Of a DNA stretch of 64,000 nucleotides, positions 17,635-26,955 are shown piece after piece (the stretch's first letter is position 1; every line of letters starts with the position of its first letter). The stretch comes from Engelhardtia mirabilis. Lineage in GTDB: Bacteria > Planctomycetota > UBA1135 > GCA-002686595. The stretch is taken from contig NZ_CP036287.1 of assembly GCF_007748095.1 (NCBI RefSeq), positions 3,286,001 to 3,350,000 of the forward strand, written 5' to 3'. The notes under the pieces were generated by a model that had not been told where the DNA came from, searched no databases, and was given only the letters and a program-made list of their open reading frames with translations. The position numbers and the translations under genes were made by a program.

Positions 17635-20112
17635 CTACTCGTAGCCGAGTTCGCGCAGCGCGGCGAGCAGGGCGTCGAGCTCCTCGGGTGACACGTCGCC
17701 GCGAGCGGCGCGGGCCTCGCGCACGAGCGACAGGGCCGAGCGCAGGGCCTCGCGTGACGTATCGGCGCTGGCCAGCAGCGGTCCCCCGGGGTCGACCTTG
17801 TTGAAGGCCGCCACGTACTCGGGGAACTGAGCCACTTCACGACCGGTCTGGCCGAGCAGGAACTCCACGGCAGCCTGGGCCTGTTCGTCCTCCTCGTAGT
17901 CGCCCATGGGGAACTCGCCCCCGCGGTTGTCCTGCACGCGTCGACGGATCTCCCGCCGCAAGAGGCTCCGCACGTCGTCCCGCGGCGCGCCCGTGTTCAG
18001 GCTCTCGTAGAACTCGTCGAAGTCGGGGTACAGCGAGGTGTCGCGGTTGTCGCCCTCGGCGATCTTGACGAACAGGTCCTCGTACTGGTCCCAATGGTCG
18101 TTCACGTACTTGCGGTGAAGGCCGCGGCCGATCAGGTCCAGTTGCTCTTCGATGCGCCAGCCGTCGATGCGCTTCAGCATCACCTCGAGGTCGGGGCGCA
18201 CGCCACCTTCCGAGAGCACGTTGCCGTCAGCGTCCAGTTCGCGGTGGATCGAGCGACCCGACGGCAGCAGGTAGCGCGCGATGGTCAACTTCAGCCGCGG
18301 CGCGAAGTCGAACTCGCCATCTTCGTCGAAGTCACCGACCAGGGGCTCCCAATCGTCGTAGCGGCCGTTGCGGTTCTCGTCGATGAAGCGATCGTCGAAG
18401 GAGCCGATCAGCGTCTCGAGGTTCTGTACCGAGCCCTTGCCGAAGGTGCGTTCGCCGACGATGGTCGCGCGCTCGTGGTCCTGCAGGGCACCGGAGACGA
18501 TCTCCGAGGCCGAAGCCGTGAAGCGGCTGGTCAGGACCGTCATCGGCACTCCGGGCGCCAGCACCGGCGGCCGCTGGGTGTAGAGGGACTGGGGCGCCTC
18601 GCCGCGGTAGTCCGCAGTGACGACCTTCAGGCCGCGGGGCAGGAACAGGTCCGCGACGCGCACAGCCTCGGTCAACAGACCTCCACCGTTGCGACGCAGG
18701 TCGAGGATCAGGCCAGTCAGGCCCTGGTCGATCATCTGGTCGAGGGCGTCCTCGAGCTCGCTGGCGGCGACGCGGCTGAAGGTCGACAGCTCGACCATCC
18801 CGATGCCGCCGGGCAGCATTTGCCAGTGCACGGCCGGGATCTCGATGATCGCGCGATCCAGCTCGACGATCATGTCGTCGGTGGGGCGGTCGATCAGTCC
18901 CGGATCCATGCCGCGACGCCAGATGTAGAGCTTGACGTGGGTGCCAGGCTGGCCCTTGAGGCGCTTGATCACGTCCTCTTGGTCCTCACCCAGGGTGGGC
19001 CAGTCGTCCACGCGCACGATCTTGTCGTCGGTCATCAGGCCCGCGCGGTAGGCGGGGCCGGAGTAGATCGGCCGCGTGATCGTGAACAGGTTGTCGGCCG
19101 GGTCGATGCCGACGTAGGCGCCGATCCCGCCATACTCGGCCTCGAGGTCCTGTACGAAGGTCGCGTAGACCTCGGGGGCCAAGTAAGCCGAGTGCTCGTC
19201 GAGGGAGCGCATCAACCCGGACAGGGCGGCGTCGGCCAGGTCGTCGCGGGAGTAGAGCTCACCGTCCAGGTGGCGCTCCTCGATCATCTCCATCGCGGCG
19301 GCGATGCGCGCCAACTCGGGCGGCAGGAGCTCGCGGTCGAGGCGGTCCTGCAGCTCGCGGACCTTGCGGTCGCGCAGGCGCCGATCGCGTTCGAGCTTCA
19401 GGTAGACGTTGGCCAACTCGGCCTTGTCACCGGGGAGTTGCGTCAGGCGTTCCAGCTCGAGCTCCAGCTCGCCGGCGATCTCTTCGTTGATCGAGGCCAG
19501 GCCCAGGGCCGCCAGGCCGCGGACCTCGGCGTCCTCGGAGCCCAGGAAGTCGAGCAGTTGCTGGCGCGCCTGGCGCCGCTCCGTGCCACCACCCACGGCG
19601 TGGGCCGAGAGGGCCGCCGCGATTCGCACCGGGGCCGGTCGCTCGCCGCCCTCGCCGATGGCGAGCAGCGACTGGGAGAGGTCGACCCGTGCCTCTCGAG
19701 GCCGAGCCTTGAAGGCCCGCGCTCCGAGCATGTTGATGGCTGCCGACGCGCCCGCGGGCGAGGCCGTGCGGGCCAGGCCCAACAGACCCGCCTGGAGGGC
19801 GTCCAGGGATTCACCGATGGGGTCCTCGCCCTGGAGGCGGGCGGCGCTGACCAGGAGAAGGCCACTTTCGCCCAGGGGCGCCTCGCCGGCGACCATGCCG
19901 TCGAGGGTGGTATCGAGGGCGGCGGATTCCGACGGGCCGGCGGCGTCGCGCAGGGCCAGGGCCTGTTGCCAGACCTGTTCGGGGCCTCGGGAGTTGGCCC
20001 GCTCGACCTGGATGTCCACCAGGGTCGCTAGGCCGTCCTGGAAGGCGGCCGCGGCGGTGAGGGTCAGGAGCGGGAGGGCCGCGAGGGTTGCGAGGATCTT
20101 GGATCGAGGCAT
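17635..20112 (-). CDS. S41 family carboxyl-terminal processing protease
   Basis: An 825-residue exported protease. The ATG at 20112 gives the signal MPRSKILATLAALPLLTLTA; the upstream in-frame extension has no such feature. The N-terminal third is helical and HEAT-like. A PDZ domain spans GGIGAYVGIDPADNLFTITR to GLMTDDKIVRVDDW. The protease core carries the nucleophile in SRFTASASEIVSGAL and the general-base Lys in GERTFGKGSVQN. An unusual Asp/Asn-rich insert (IDENRNGRYDDWEP, GDFDEDGEFDFAP) after it looks like calcium-binding loops. A C-terminal domain of about 190 residues follows. Confidence 0.92.
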   Translation of the reverse strand: MPRSKILATLAALPLLTLTAAAAFQDGLATLVDIQVERANSRGPEQVWQQALALRDAAGPSESAALDTTLDGMVAGEAPLGESGLLLVSAARLQGEDPIGESLDALQAGLLGLARTASPAGASAAINMLGARAFKARPREARVDLSQSLLAIGEGGERPAPVRIAAALSAHAVGGGTERRQARQQLLDFLGSEDAEVRGLAALGLASINEEIAGELELELERLTQLPGDKAELANVYLKLERDRRLRDRKVRELQDRLDRELLPPELARIAAAMEMIEERHLDGELYSRDDLADAALSGLMRSLDEHSAYLAPEVYATFVQDLEAEYGGIGAYVGIDPADNLFTITRPIYSGPAYRAGLMTDDKIVRVDDWPTLGEDQEDVIKRLKGQPGTHVKLYIWRRGMDPGLIDRPTDDMIVELDRAIIEIPAVHWQMLPGGIGMVELSTFSRVAASELEDALDQMIDQGLTGLILDLRRNGGGLLTEAVRVADLFLPRGLKVVTADYRGEAPQSLYTQRPPVLAPGVPMTVLTSRFTASASEIVSGALQDHERATIVGERTFGKGSVQNLETLIGSFDDRFIDENRNGRYDDWEPLVGDFDEDGEFDFAPRLKLTIARYLLPSGRSIHRELDADGNVLSEGGVRPDLEVMLKRIDGWRIEEQLDLIGRGLHRKYVNDHWDQYEDLFVKIAEGDNRDTSLYPDFDEFYESLNTGAPRDDVRSLLRREIRRRVQDNRGGEFPMGDYEEDEQAQAAVEFLLGQTGREVAQFPEYVAAFNKVDPGGPLLASADTSREALRSALSLVREARAARGDVSPEELDALLAALRELGYE

Positions 20113-20339
20113 GGAAGCTTGCGCGGGAGCCGACTGATTGACGGCCAGGGAGTTGCCGAGGGGCGGTGGAGAGGTCCAGGGGTGGCCTGTCCCGCTCCGC
20201 CGGGCCCTACTATCTATCGACGATACGGACGAGGGAACCAGGGTTGGCTTCGTCACTCGGCCCTCACAATTCGTGAACTTCCCGACGCGGGGTCCCGGGT
20301 CACCCCGCGAGCGTCGCCCACCGTCCCCCCCAGCGCGCC

Positions 20340-20918
20340 ATGAGCCAGACCGATTCCACGGCCCAGCCGGATCCCCAGAACATCGCCCCCGAGGCATCGG
20401 CCGGGGAGTTGAGCCACCTGCGTAGCGGGCCGGACGGGACCACAAGTCAGATGGTGGACGTTGGTTCGAAGCCCTCCACCGATCGACGGGCCCTGGCCCG
20501 CGCGGCGGTGGACTTCCCACTGGGGCGTCTGGACCAGGTCCTGGCTCGAGGGGGACCGAAGGGCCCCGTGGAGGAGGTCGCGCGGGTGGCTGGGATCCTC
20601 GCGGCCAAGCGCACGCCGGAGCTGATACCCATGTGCCACTCGCTCGGCCTTGACCACGTCGAGGTGGAGTTCGAGCGGGCGGGGCCCGATCGGCTGGAGA
20701 TCTACTGCTCGGCGGCCTGCCGGGGCCGTACGGGCGTCGAGATGGAGGCCATGACGGGGGCGGCCCTGGCGGCGCTGACGGTCTACGACATGGTCAAGGG
20801 CCTCGACAAGGGCGTCCGCCTGGCGGGGGTCGAGCTGCTCGAGAAGAGCGGCGGGCGCTCGGGGAACTGGTCGCGTCCGGGCTGGAACGGTCGCGCCCCG
20901 GTAACGACCGGGGAGTAG
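20340..20918 (+). CDS. moaC: Cyclic pyranopterin monophosphate synthase
   Basis: A 192-residue molybdenum-cofactor enzyme. MVDVGSKPSTDRRALARA, KRTPELIPMCHSLGLDHV and GVEMEAMTGAALAALTVYDM are the family's conserved blocks, and the catalytic Lys is in DMVKGLDKGV. The ATG at 20340 adds about 30 non-conserved residues before the core (SHLRSGPDGTTSQMVDVG), so a later start is possible. No other moa genes are in the window. It is divergent from the S41 protease. Confidence 0.95.
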   Translation: MSQTDSTAQPDPQNIAPEASAGELSHLRSGPDGTTSQMVDVGSKPSTDRRALARAAVDFPLGRLDQVLARGGPKGPVEEVARVAGILAAKRTPELIPMCHSLGLDHVEVEFERAGPDRLEIYCSAACRGRTGVEMEAMTGAALAALTVYDMVKGLDKGVRLAGVELLEKSGGRSGNWSRPGWNGRAPVTTGE

Positions 20919-20993
20919 GGCGCCCGGATTGGGGCGAGCTTGCGACGATTCGGGCGGCTATCCTGCGCCCCGCGGCCAGACGCCGCAGACCCC

Positions 20994-21536
20994 ATGGAGA
21001 TCAAGCTCATCACTCAGTTGGCCCGGATCATGTCCCGCGCCGAACTGACCGAACTCGAGGTCGAAGACGAGAAGGAGGGGATCAAGGTCCACCTCAAGCG
21101 CGGCGGCAGCGACCGCGGCGCCTCGAACCCGATCGTGAACGTGACCCACGGCGGCGGCCCCCTGGGTGGCCCCCAGATGGGCGGCGCCCACTACGGGGGG
21201 GGCGGCGACGGTGGTTATGGCCAAGCAGGTGGCTATGGCCAGGGCGGCCCCGCACCGGGCGGCTCGGGGGACCAGCGCACGCTCCCGCCCGGGACGATCG
21301 AGTTCAAGAGCCCGATGGTCGGGACCTTCTATCGGTCCTCGTCGCCGGACGCCGAGCCCTTCGTGGAGAAGGGTTCCAAGGTCGACGACGAGTCGGTGCT
21401 CTGCATCATCGAGGCCATGAAGGTCATGAACGAGATCAAGGCCGAGCTCTCCGGCACGGTCGTCGAGGTCCTCGTCGAGAACGCCGAGCCGGTCGAATTC
21501 GGCCAGCCGCTGTTCCTGATCCAACGGGGCTCCTGA
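20994..21536 (+). CDS. accB: Acetyl-CoA carboxylase biotin carboxyl carrier protein
   Basis: A 180-residue protein starting at ATG 20994 (MEIKLITQLARIMSRAELTE). A Gly-rich linker (about residues 45-85, many GG and GYGQ) joins it to the biotinyl domain, with the biotinylation site Lys in CIIEAMKVMNEIKAE. It lies directly upstream of accC (13 nt), the standard accBC order for fatty-acid synthesis. Confidence 0.96.
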   Translation: MEIKLITQLARIMSRAELTELEVEDEKEGIKVHLKRGGSDRGASNPIVNVTHGGGPLGGPQMGGAHYGGGGDGGYGQAGGYGQGGPAPGGSGDQRTLPPGTIEFKSPMVGTFYRSSSPDAEPFVEKGSKVDDESVLCIIEAMKVMNEIKAELSGTVVEVLVENAEPVEFGQPLFLIQRGS

Positions 21537-21549
21537 GCCCGTCGCGCTG

Positions 21550-22923
21550 ATGTTCGGCCGAGTATTGGTCGCGAATCGCGGGGAGATCGCCCAGCGCATC
21601 ATCCGCGCGGCGAGGGAGCTCGGCGTCGAGACGGTCGCCGTCTATTCGGAGGCCGACGCCGACGCGCTCTACCTCAAGCAGGCGGACGAGACGATCTGCA
21701 TCGGGCCCGCCGCCGGGGCGAAGTCCTACCTGAACATCCCGTCGATCATCTCCGCCGCGGAGATCGCCGACGTGGATGCGATCGTGCCCGGCTACGGCTT
21801 CTTGGCCGAGAACGCGCACTTCGCCGAGGTCTGCCGTTCCTGCAACATCCAGTTCGTGGGGCCGGACCCGGAGACGATCTCGTCCCTGGGCAACAAGTCG
21901 CGGGCCCGCGAGATGGCCATGCGCGCGGGCGTTCCGGTGGTGCCGGGCTCGCCCGGTGCGCTCAAGGATGAGGAGGAGGCCCTGAAGATCGCCCGGGAGA
22001 TCGGCTACCCGGTGATGATCAAGGCCTCGGCCGGCGGTGGCGGCCGCGGGATGCGCCTGGCGCGCAACGACGCCAGCCTGACCAGCGGCTTCCACGCCGC
22101 CCGCGCGGAGGCCGAAGCGGCCTTCGGCGACGGGACGATGTACCTCGAGAAGTTCGTCGAGAACCCGCGGCACGTCGAGATCCAGATTCTCGGCGACCAG
22201 CACGGCAACCTGGTCTATCTGGGCGAGCGGGACTGCTCCGTGCAGCGCCGCCACCAGAAGGTCGTGGAGGAATCGCCCTCGCCTTCGGTGAGCCCGGCCC
22301 TGCGCCGCGAGATGGGGGAGGCGGCCCTACGCATCGCGCGCGAGGCCGGCTACTACAACGCGGGCACGGTCGAGTTCCTGATGGATCGCGACAAGAACTA
22401 CTACTTCATCGAGGTCAACGCGCGCATCCAGGTGGAGCACACCGTGACCGAGATGGTCACCGGGGTGGACCTGATCCAGGAGCAGCTCCGCATGGCCTCG
22501 GGCGAGCACCTGAGCTTCACCCAGGACGACGTGGAGCTGCGTGGACACTGCATCGAGGTGCGGATCAACGCCGAGGATCCCGATCGCAACTTCCAGCCCT
22601 CGCCGGGGCGCATCGAGCAGTTCGTGGCCCCCGGAGGGCCGGGCATCCGCCTGGATAGCCACGTCTATGCCGGCTACACGATCCCGCCCAACTACGACTC
22701 GATGATCGGCAAGCTGCTCGCGCACCGCGCGGACCGCACCCGCGCGATCCGGACCATGCTGCGGGCCCTGGACGAGTTCGTCATCGTCGGTCCGAAGACG
22801 ACGATCGGACTGGCGCGCAAGATCCTGGGTCACAGCGAGTTCCTCTCGGGCGAGCACGACACGGGCTTCGTGGAGCGGTTCTTTTCGTCGAACTCCGCGG
22901 CCGTCAGCTCGAAGGGCTCCTGA
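21550..22923 (+). CDS. accC: Acetyl-CoA carboxylase biotin carboxylase subunit
   Basis: A 457-residue ATP-grasp enzyme carboxylating biotin on AccB. N-terminal FGRVLVANRGEIAQRIIRAA, ATP-binding KASAGGGGRGMRLA, ERDCSVQRRHQKVVEESPS and INARIQVEHTVTEMVTGVDL (FIEVNARIQVEH) are all present. The length is normal. It is followed after 1 nt by a lipoprotein gene, indicating a shared transcript. Confidence 0.97.
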   Translation: MFGRVLVANRGEIAQRIIRAARELGVETVAVYSEADADALYLKQADETICIGPAAGAKSYLNIPSIISAAEIADVDAIVPGYGFLAENAHFAEVCRSCNIQFVGPDPETISSLGNKSRAREMAMRAGVPVVPGSPGALKDEEEALKIAREIGYPVMIKASAGGGGRGMRLARNDASLTSGFHAARAEAEAAFGDGTMYLEKFVENPRHVEIQILGDQHGNLVYLGERDCSVQRRHQKVVEESPSPSVSPALRREMGEAALRIAREAGYYNAGTVEFLMDRDKNYYFIEVNARIQVEHTVTEMVTGVDLIQEQLRMASGEHLSFTQDDVELRGHCIEVRINAEDPDRNFQPSPGRIEQFVAPGGPGIRLDSHVYAGYTIPPNYDSMIGKLLAHRADRTRAIRTMLRALDEFVIVGPKTTIGLARKILGHSEFLSGEHDTGFVERFFSSNSAAVSSKGS

Positions 22924-22924
22924 A

Positions 22925-24013
22925 GTGCTGGGCCAGCTGCGGACGCTCCCGGTCCAGACCTCGCCGGCCGCGCTGGTCTTGGCGGCGCTGGCGGTCCTGG
23001 CCGGGTGCAACACCCAGCGCTGGCCGGGTCCGATGACTCCGACGGTCGTGCCCCTGCCCCCGGGTGAGGGCGCGGACATCCAGCCGGGCCTCGAGGAGGT
23101 CTTCGTGGTGCGCCACGCCGACCCGGTGCAGCTGCGCCGGACCGGCGCCACCGCCGGCTTCCCCCTGCGCTTCTACAACAAGAAGGAACGCATCGGCGCC
23201 GGCGCCTGGGTGCTGTCCGGTGCGGGCGGCAAGGCCGAGCTGTTCTGGCCGCGCGATGGCATCTCGATCATCCTCTTCGAGGAAGGCGCCGCCGTGGTCG
23301 GCGAGCGCGACCGCGACGAGCCGGTGGCGACCCTGGCCCGCATCACAAGGGCGCGCCTGATGCTGACCCCCGGGGCCCGGGTGGCCCTCGAGGGCGGCGC
23401 GGTGGTGCACGGCGACGACGACGAGAGCAGCGGGCCCTTCCTGTTGCAACGACTGGCCACGGGCGACGTCCTACGCCTGAAGAACCAGGCCAAGCACACG
23501 GCCTACGTCGAGTACCGCGACGGCCTTCTGCCCGTCGGGCCGGGCCAGGCGGTGGACCTCCCGATCCTCGACGCCGGTGCCGCGCCCTTCAACTCGCCGG
23601 CCTCTGGCCTGCGGGTGGAGGAGGGCGGGGTGGGGCTCGTGATCGAGGGCCCCGCCGAGCTGGTCCAACCGGCCGGGCGCCCCGGCGGCGCGACCGTGGA
23701 GGCCTCCGGCCCCGCGCGGATCGCCGCCCAGGGCGTGCGCGTCAGGCTGGGACCCGGCGTTCGCGCGCGCTTCACCGATCTGGGCTGGACAGCCGATAGC
23801 CCGCCGAGCGGGGCAGCCGATCGGCCTGGTCGGGCGCCTTCGTCGGAGGAGGAGTCGATTCTGTCCGAGGACGAACCCGAAGAACCCCCGGCCGACGGCG
23901 GAGCCTCGGCGCCGGGCGGTCAGAATCAGAACAGCTCCGCTGCGACCGGCTCTCCAACGGCTGGCCCCGCATCGGCCAATCCTGCACCGGGCGGCTCCCC
24001 CGGCGGCCCCTGA
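22925..24013 (+). CDS. Predicted lipoprotein, FecR-like core, unknown function
   Basis: A 362-residue protein. The GTG at 22925, 1 nt after accC, gives a lipoprotein signal ending LAVLAGC with Cys28. The middle (GAGAWVLSGAGGKAELFWPR, then IILFEEGAAVVGE) has the beta-rich pattern of FecR-like domains. The C-terminal 90 residues are Pro/Ser/Gly/Glu-rich and probably disordered. I do not recognise a specific family. Coupling to accBC may be only transcriptional. Confidence 0.6.
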   Translation: MLGQLRTLPVQTSPAALVLAALAVLAGCNTQRWPGPMTPTVVPLPPGEGADIQPGLEEVFVVRHADPVQLRRTGATAGFPLRFYNKKERIGAGAWVLSGAGGKAELFWPRDGISIILFEEGAAVVGERDRDEPVATLARITRARLMLTPGARVALEGGAVVHGDDDESSGPFLLQRLATGDVLRLKNQAKHTAYVEYRDGLLPVGPGQAVDLPILDAGAAPFNSPASGLRVEEGGVGLVIEGPAELVQPAGRPGGATVEASGPARIAAQGVRVRLGPGVRARFTDLGWTADSPPSGAADRPGRAPSSEEESILSEDEPEEPPADGGASAPGGQNQNSSAATGSPTAGPASANPAPGGSPGGP

Positions 24014-24074
24014 GGCCGCGGCCCGACCGTCCGGCTCTCCGCACCCCTCCGCTCCCCGACCCCCCCCCGCATCC

Positions 24075-25031
24075 ATGGCCTCCACCCGCGTCCTCATCAC
24101 CGGCGGTGCCGGTTTCCTCGGCAGTCACCTCTGCGAGCGCTTCCTCGCCGAGGGCAACGAGGTGATCTGCATGGACAACCTGGTGACCGGGGATCTGCGC
24201 AACGTCGAGCACCTGTTCGACGATCCGCGCTTCCACTTCGCTCACCAGGACGTCACGGAGTTCATCCACGTCCCCGGCAAGCTGGACTACGTCCTGCACT
24301 TCGCCTCGCCGGCGAGCCCGATCGACTACCTCGAGCTGCCGATCCAGACGCTCAAGGTCGGTTCCCTCGGTACCCACAAGGCCCTGGGCCTGGCCCACGC
24401 CAAGGGCGCGCGCTTCCTGATCGCGTCCACCTCGGAGGTCTACGGCGACCCGCTGGTGCACCCCCAGAAGGAGGACTACTGGGGCAACGTCAACCCGGTC
24501 GGCCCGCGCGGCGTGTACGACGAGGCCAAGCGCTTCGCCGAGGCCATGACCATGGGCTACCAGCGCTACCACGGGGTCCAGACCCGCATCGTGCGGATCT
24601 TCAACACCTACGGTCCGCGCATGCGGCTCAACGACGGCCGCGCCCTGCCGGCCTTCATGGGCCAGGCCCTGCGAGGCGAGGACCTGACGGTCTTCGGCGA
24701 CGGTAGCCAGACGCGCTCGTTCTGCTACGTCGACGACCTGGTCGAGGGCATCTACCGCCTGCTGATGTCGGACGAGCCGCTGCCCGTCAACATCGGCAAC
24801 CCCCACGAGATGACCATCCTCGAGTTCGCCAAGGCGGTGATCGACATCACCGGTTCGGGCTCGAAGATCACCCACCGGCCCCTGCCCGAGGACGACCCCA
24901 AGGTGCGTCAGCCCGACATCACCAAGGCCAAGTCGATCCTGGGCTGGACGCCCCAGGTGGAGCTGCGCGACGGGCTCGAGCGCACCCTGGCCTACTTCAA
25001 GAAGCGCATCGAGTCCGGGGAGTCCGTCTGA
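24075..25031 (+). CDS. UDP-glucuronate decarboxylase-like SDR (UXS family)
   Basis: A 318-residue extended SDR. ITGGAGFLGSHLCERFL binds NAD, and YDEAKRFAEAM carries the catalytic Tyr-Lys. HFASPASPIDYLELPIQTL and RIFNTYGPRMRLNDGR are distinctive of UXS, which makes UDP-xylose from UDP-glucuronate. It is 1 nt upstream of glmS. A C-rich tract, not a Shine-Dalgarno, precedes the ATG. The UXS assignment is strong by motif, not proven. Confidence 0.88.
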   Translation: MASTRVLITGGAGFLGSHLCERFLAEGNEVICMDNLVTGDLRNVEHLFDDPRFHFAHQDVTEFIHVPGKLDYVLHFASPASPIDYLELPIQTLKVGSLGTHKALGLAHAKGARFLIASTSEVYGDPLVHPQKEDYWGNVNPVGPRGVYDEAKRFAEAMTMGYQRYHGVQTRIVRIFNTYGPRMRLNDGRALPAFMGQALRGEDLTVFGDGSQTRSFCYVDDLVEGIYRLLMSDEPLPVNIGNPHEMTILEFAKAVIDITGSGSKITHRPLPEDDPKVRQPDITKAKSILGWTPQVELRDGLERTLAYFKKRIESGESV

Positions 25032-25032
25032 C

Positions 25033-26874
25033 ATGTGCGGCATCGTCGGCGCGCACACGCGCGGCGGCTCGGTCGTCGCGTCGTTGATCCAGGGTCTGAA
25101 GACCCTCGAGTACCGCGGTTACGACTCGGCCGGCGTCGGCGTGGTCCATGGGGGCCAGATCGAGGTTCGCAAGCGCGCCGGGCGCCTGGCGGAGCTCGAG
25201 GGCGCCCTGGCGTCCGATCCGCTGCCCGGGGCACCGATCGGAATCGGCCACACTCGCTGGGCGACCCACGGCGAGCCCACGGACCAGAACGCCCATCCGC
25301 ACGTGGATCCCGATGGGCGCCTGGCCTTGGTCCACAACGGCGTGATCGAGAACTACCTCGAGCTGCGGCGCGAGTTGATGGCCGAGGGCGCGGTGTTCCT
25401 CTCGGAGACCGACACCGAGGTCCTGGCGCACCTGATCGGGCGGCAGCTGGCCCAGGGCGACACGCCCCTGGCCGCGCTGCAGGCGAGCCTGGCGCGGGTG
25501 GAGGGTTACTACGCCATAGCGCTGCTGGTCAATGGCGCCGAGCCCCAGTTGCTCTGCGCGCGGCACGGCCCGCCCCTGTGCGTGGGCATGTCCGCGGACG
25601 GCGCCTGGTTGGGCTCGGACGTCCTGGCGCTCCTGCCGCACACCCGCGAGATCCAGTACCTGGAGGACGGGGACGTGGCGGAGCTCGCCGTGGACGGCAT
25701 CAAGATCGTCGACGGCCGCGGCCGCGCGGTCGAGCGCCCGGTGCGGACCATCGAGTGGAACGCCGAGTCCGCCGAGAAGGGCGGCTACGAGCACTACATG
25801 CTCAAGGAGATCCACGAGCAGCCCGACGTCCTGGCGCGCACCCTGGAGGGTCGGCTGCGTCCGGATACCGGCGACGTGGATCTGGGCGGCGAGGGCTGGG
25901 AAGACTCGGACCTCGCGAATGTCGAGCGCGTTCAGGTGGTGGCCTGCGGCACGGCGCTGCACGCGGGCTACATCGCCCGCTACATGATCGAGGGCCTGGC
26001 GGGCGTTCCGGTGGACATCGACTTCGCCTCGGAGTTCCGCTACCGCGACCCGCGCCTGGTCAAGAACACCATGGCCCTGGCCATCTCCCAGTCAGGCGAG
26101 ACCGCCGACACCCTCGCGGCCCTGCGCCTGGCCCGCGACCTGGGCGCGCGGCCGACGTCGATCTGCAACGTGGTCGGCTCGACGGTGATGCGCGAGTCCA
26201 GTGCCACCCTGTTGACCGAGGCGGGGCCCGAGATCGGCGTGGCGAGCACGAAGGCCTTCGTGGCCCAGGTCGTTGCCGCGTACCTCCTGGCCCTGCGGAT
26301 GGGGCGCGCCAACGGGCGCATCTCCCGGGAGCAGGGTCGCGAGATGATCGAAGAGCTCAAGCGCCTGCGCGCGCGGATGGAGACGGTCCTCGCGCCCGAG
26401 GCGGTGGAACACATCCGTGAGTTGGCCGATCGCCACCGCAACGTGAAGGGCTTCTTCTTCCTGGGCCGCGGGATCAACTTCCCCATCGCCCTGGAGGGAG
26501 CCTTGAAGCTCAAGGAGATCTCCTACATGCACGCCGAGGGCTACCCGGCGGGGGAGATGAAGCACGGCCCGATCGCCCTGATCGAGCCCGACCTGACCAC
26601 GGTCGTCGTCAATTCCATCGGCGGTGTCTCCGAGAAGTCACGCTCGAACATCGAGCAGGTCAAGGCGCGCGGTGGGCGCGTGATTGCCGTTGGCTCGGAC
26701 CGACAGAGCCACGAGATCGCCGAGGAGGCGGTGGTGGTTCCCGAGAGCTCCGAGTGGCTCTCGCCGGTGCTCAACGTGATCCCGCTCCAACTGCTCGCCT
26801 ACCACATCGCCGACCTGCGCGGCTGCGACATCGACAAGCCCCGCAACCTGGCCAAGAGTGTCACCGTCGAGTAG
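25033..26874 (+). CDS. glmS: Glutamine-fructose-6-phosphate aminotransferase (isomerizing)
   Basis: A 613-residue enzyme making glucosamine-6-phosphate for UDP-GlcNAc. It begins MCGIVGAHTRGGSVV with the N-terminal nucleophile Cys after Met removal. The glutaminase motif GHTRWATHGEPTDQNAHPH, two SIS domains (AISQSGETADTLAALRLA; LGRGINFPIALEGALKLKE) and the C-terminal KPRNLAKSVTVE are present. No glmS ribozyme is expected, because the gene starts only 1 nt after the preceding stop. Confidence 0.97.
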   Translation: MCGIVGAHTRGGSVVASLIQGLKTLEYRGYDSAGVGVVHGGQIEVRKRAGRLAELEGALASDPLPGAPIGIGHTRWATHGEPTDQNAHPHVDPDGRLALVHNGVIENYLELRRELMAEGAVFLSETDTEVLAHLIGRQLAQGDTPLAALQASLARVEGYYAIALLVNGAEPQLLCARHGPPLCVGMSADGAWLGSDVLALLPHTREIQYLEDGDVAELAVDGIKIVDGRGRAVERPVRTIEWNAESAEKGGYEHYMLKEIHEQPDVLARTLEGRLRPDTGDVDLGGEGWEDSDLANVERVQVVACGTALHAGYIARYMIEGLAGVPVDIDFASEFRYRDPRLVKNTMALAISQSGETADTLAALRLARDLGARPTSICNVVGSTVMRESSATLLTEAGPEIGVASTKAFVAQVVAAYLLALRMGRANGRISREQGREMIEELKRLRARMETVLAPEAVEHIRELADRHRNVKGFFFLGRGINFPIALEGALKLKEISYMHAEGYPAGEMKHGPIALIEPDLTTVVVNSIGGVSEKSRSNIEQVKARGGRVIAVGSDRQSHEIAEEAVVVPESSEWLSPVLNVIPLQLLAYHIADLRGCDIDKPRNLAKSVTVE

Positions 26875-26955
26875 CGGCGGCGCCGCGCGCCCGTCCGTTC
26901 CCCGAGCGAAGGCTCCCCCCCCCCCGCCAACCCTCCCCGCGACCTCCTCCCGCAC

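Noticed and set aside
25000..25033. glmS ribozyme
   Set aside because: glmS starts 1 nt after the previous stop, leaving no space for the ribozyme.
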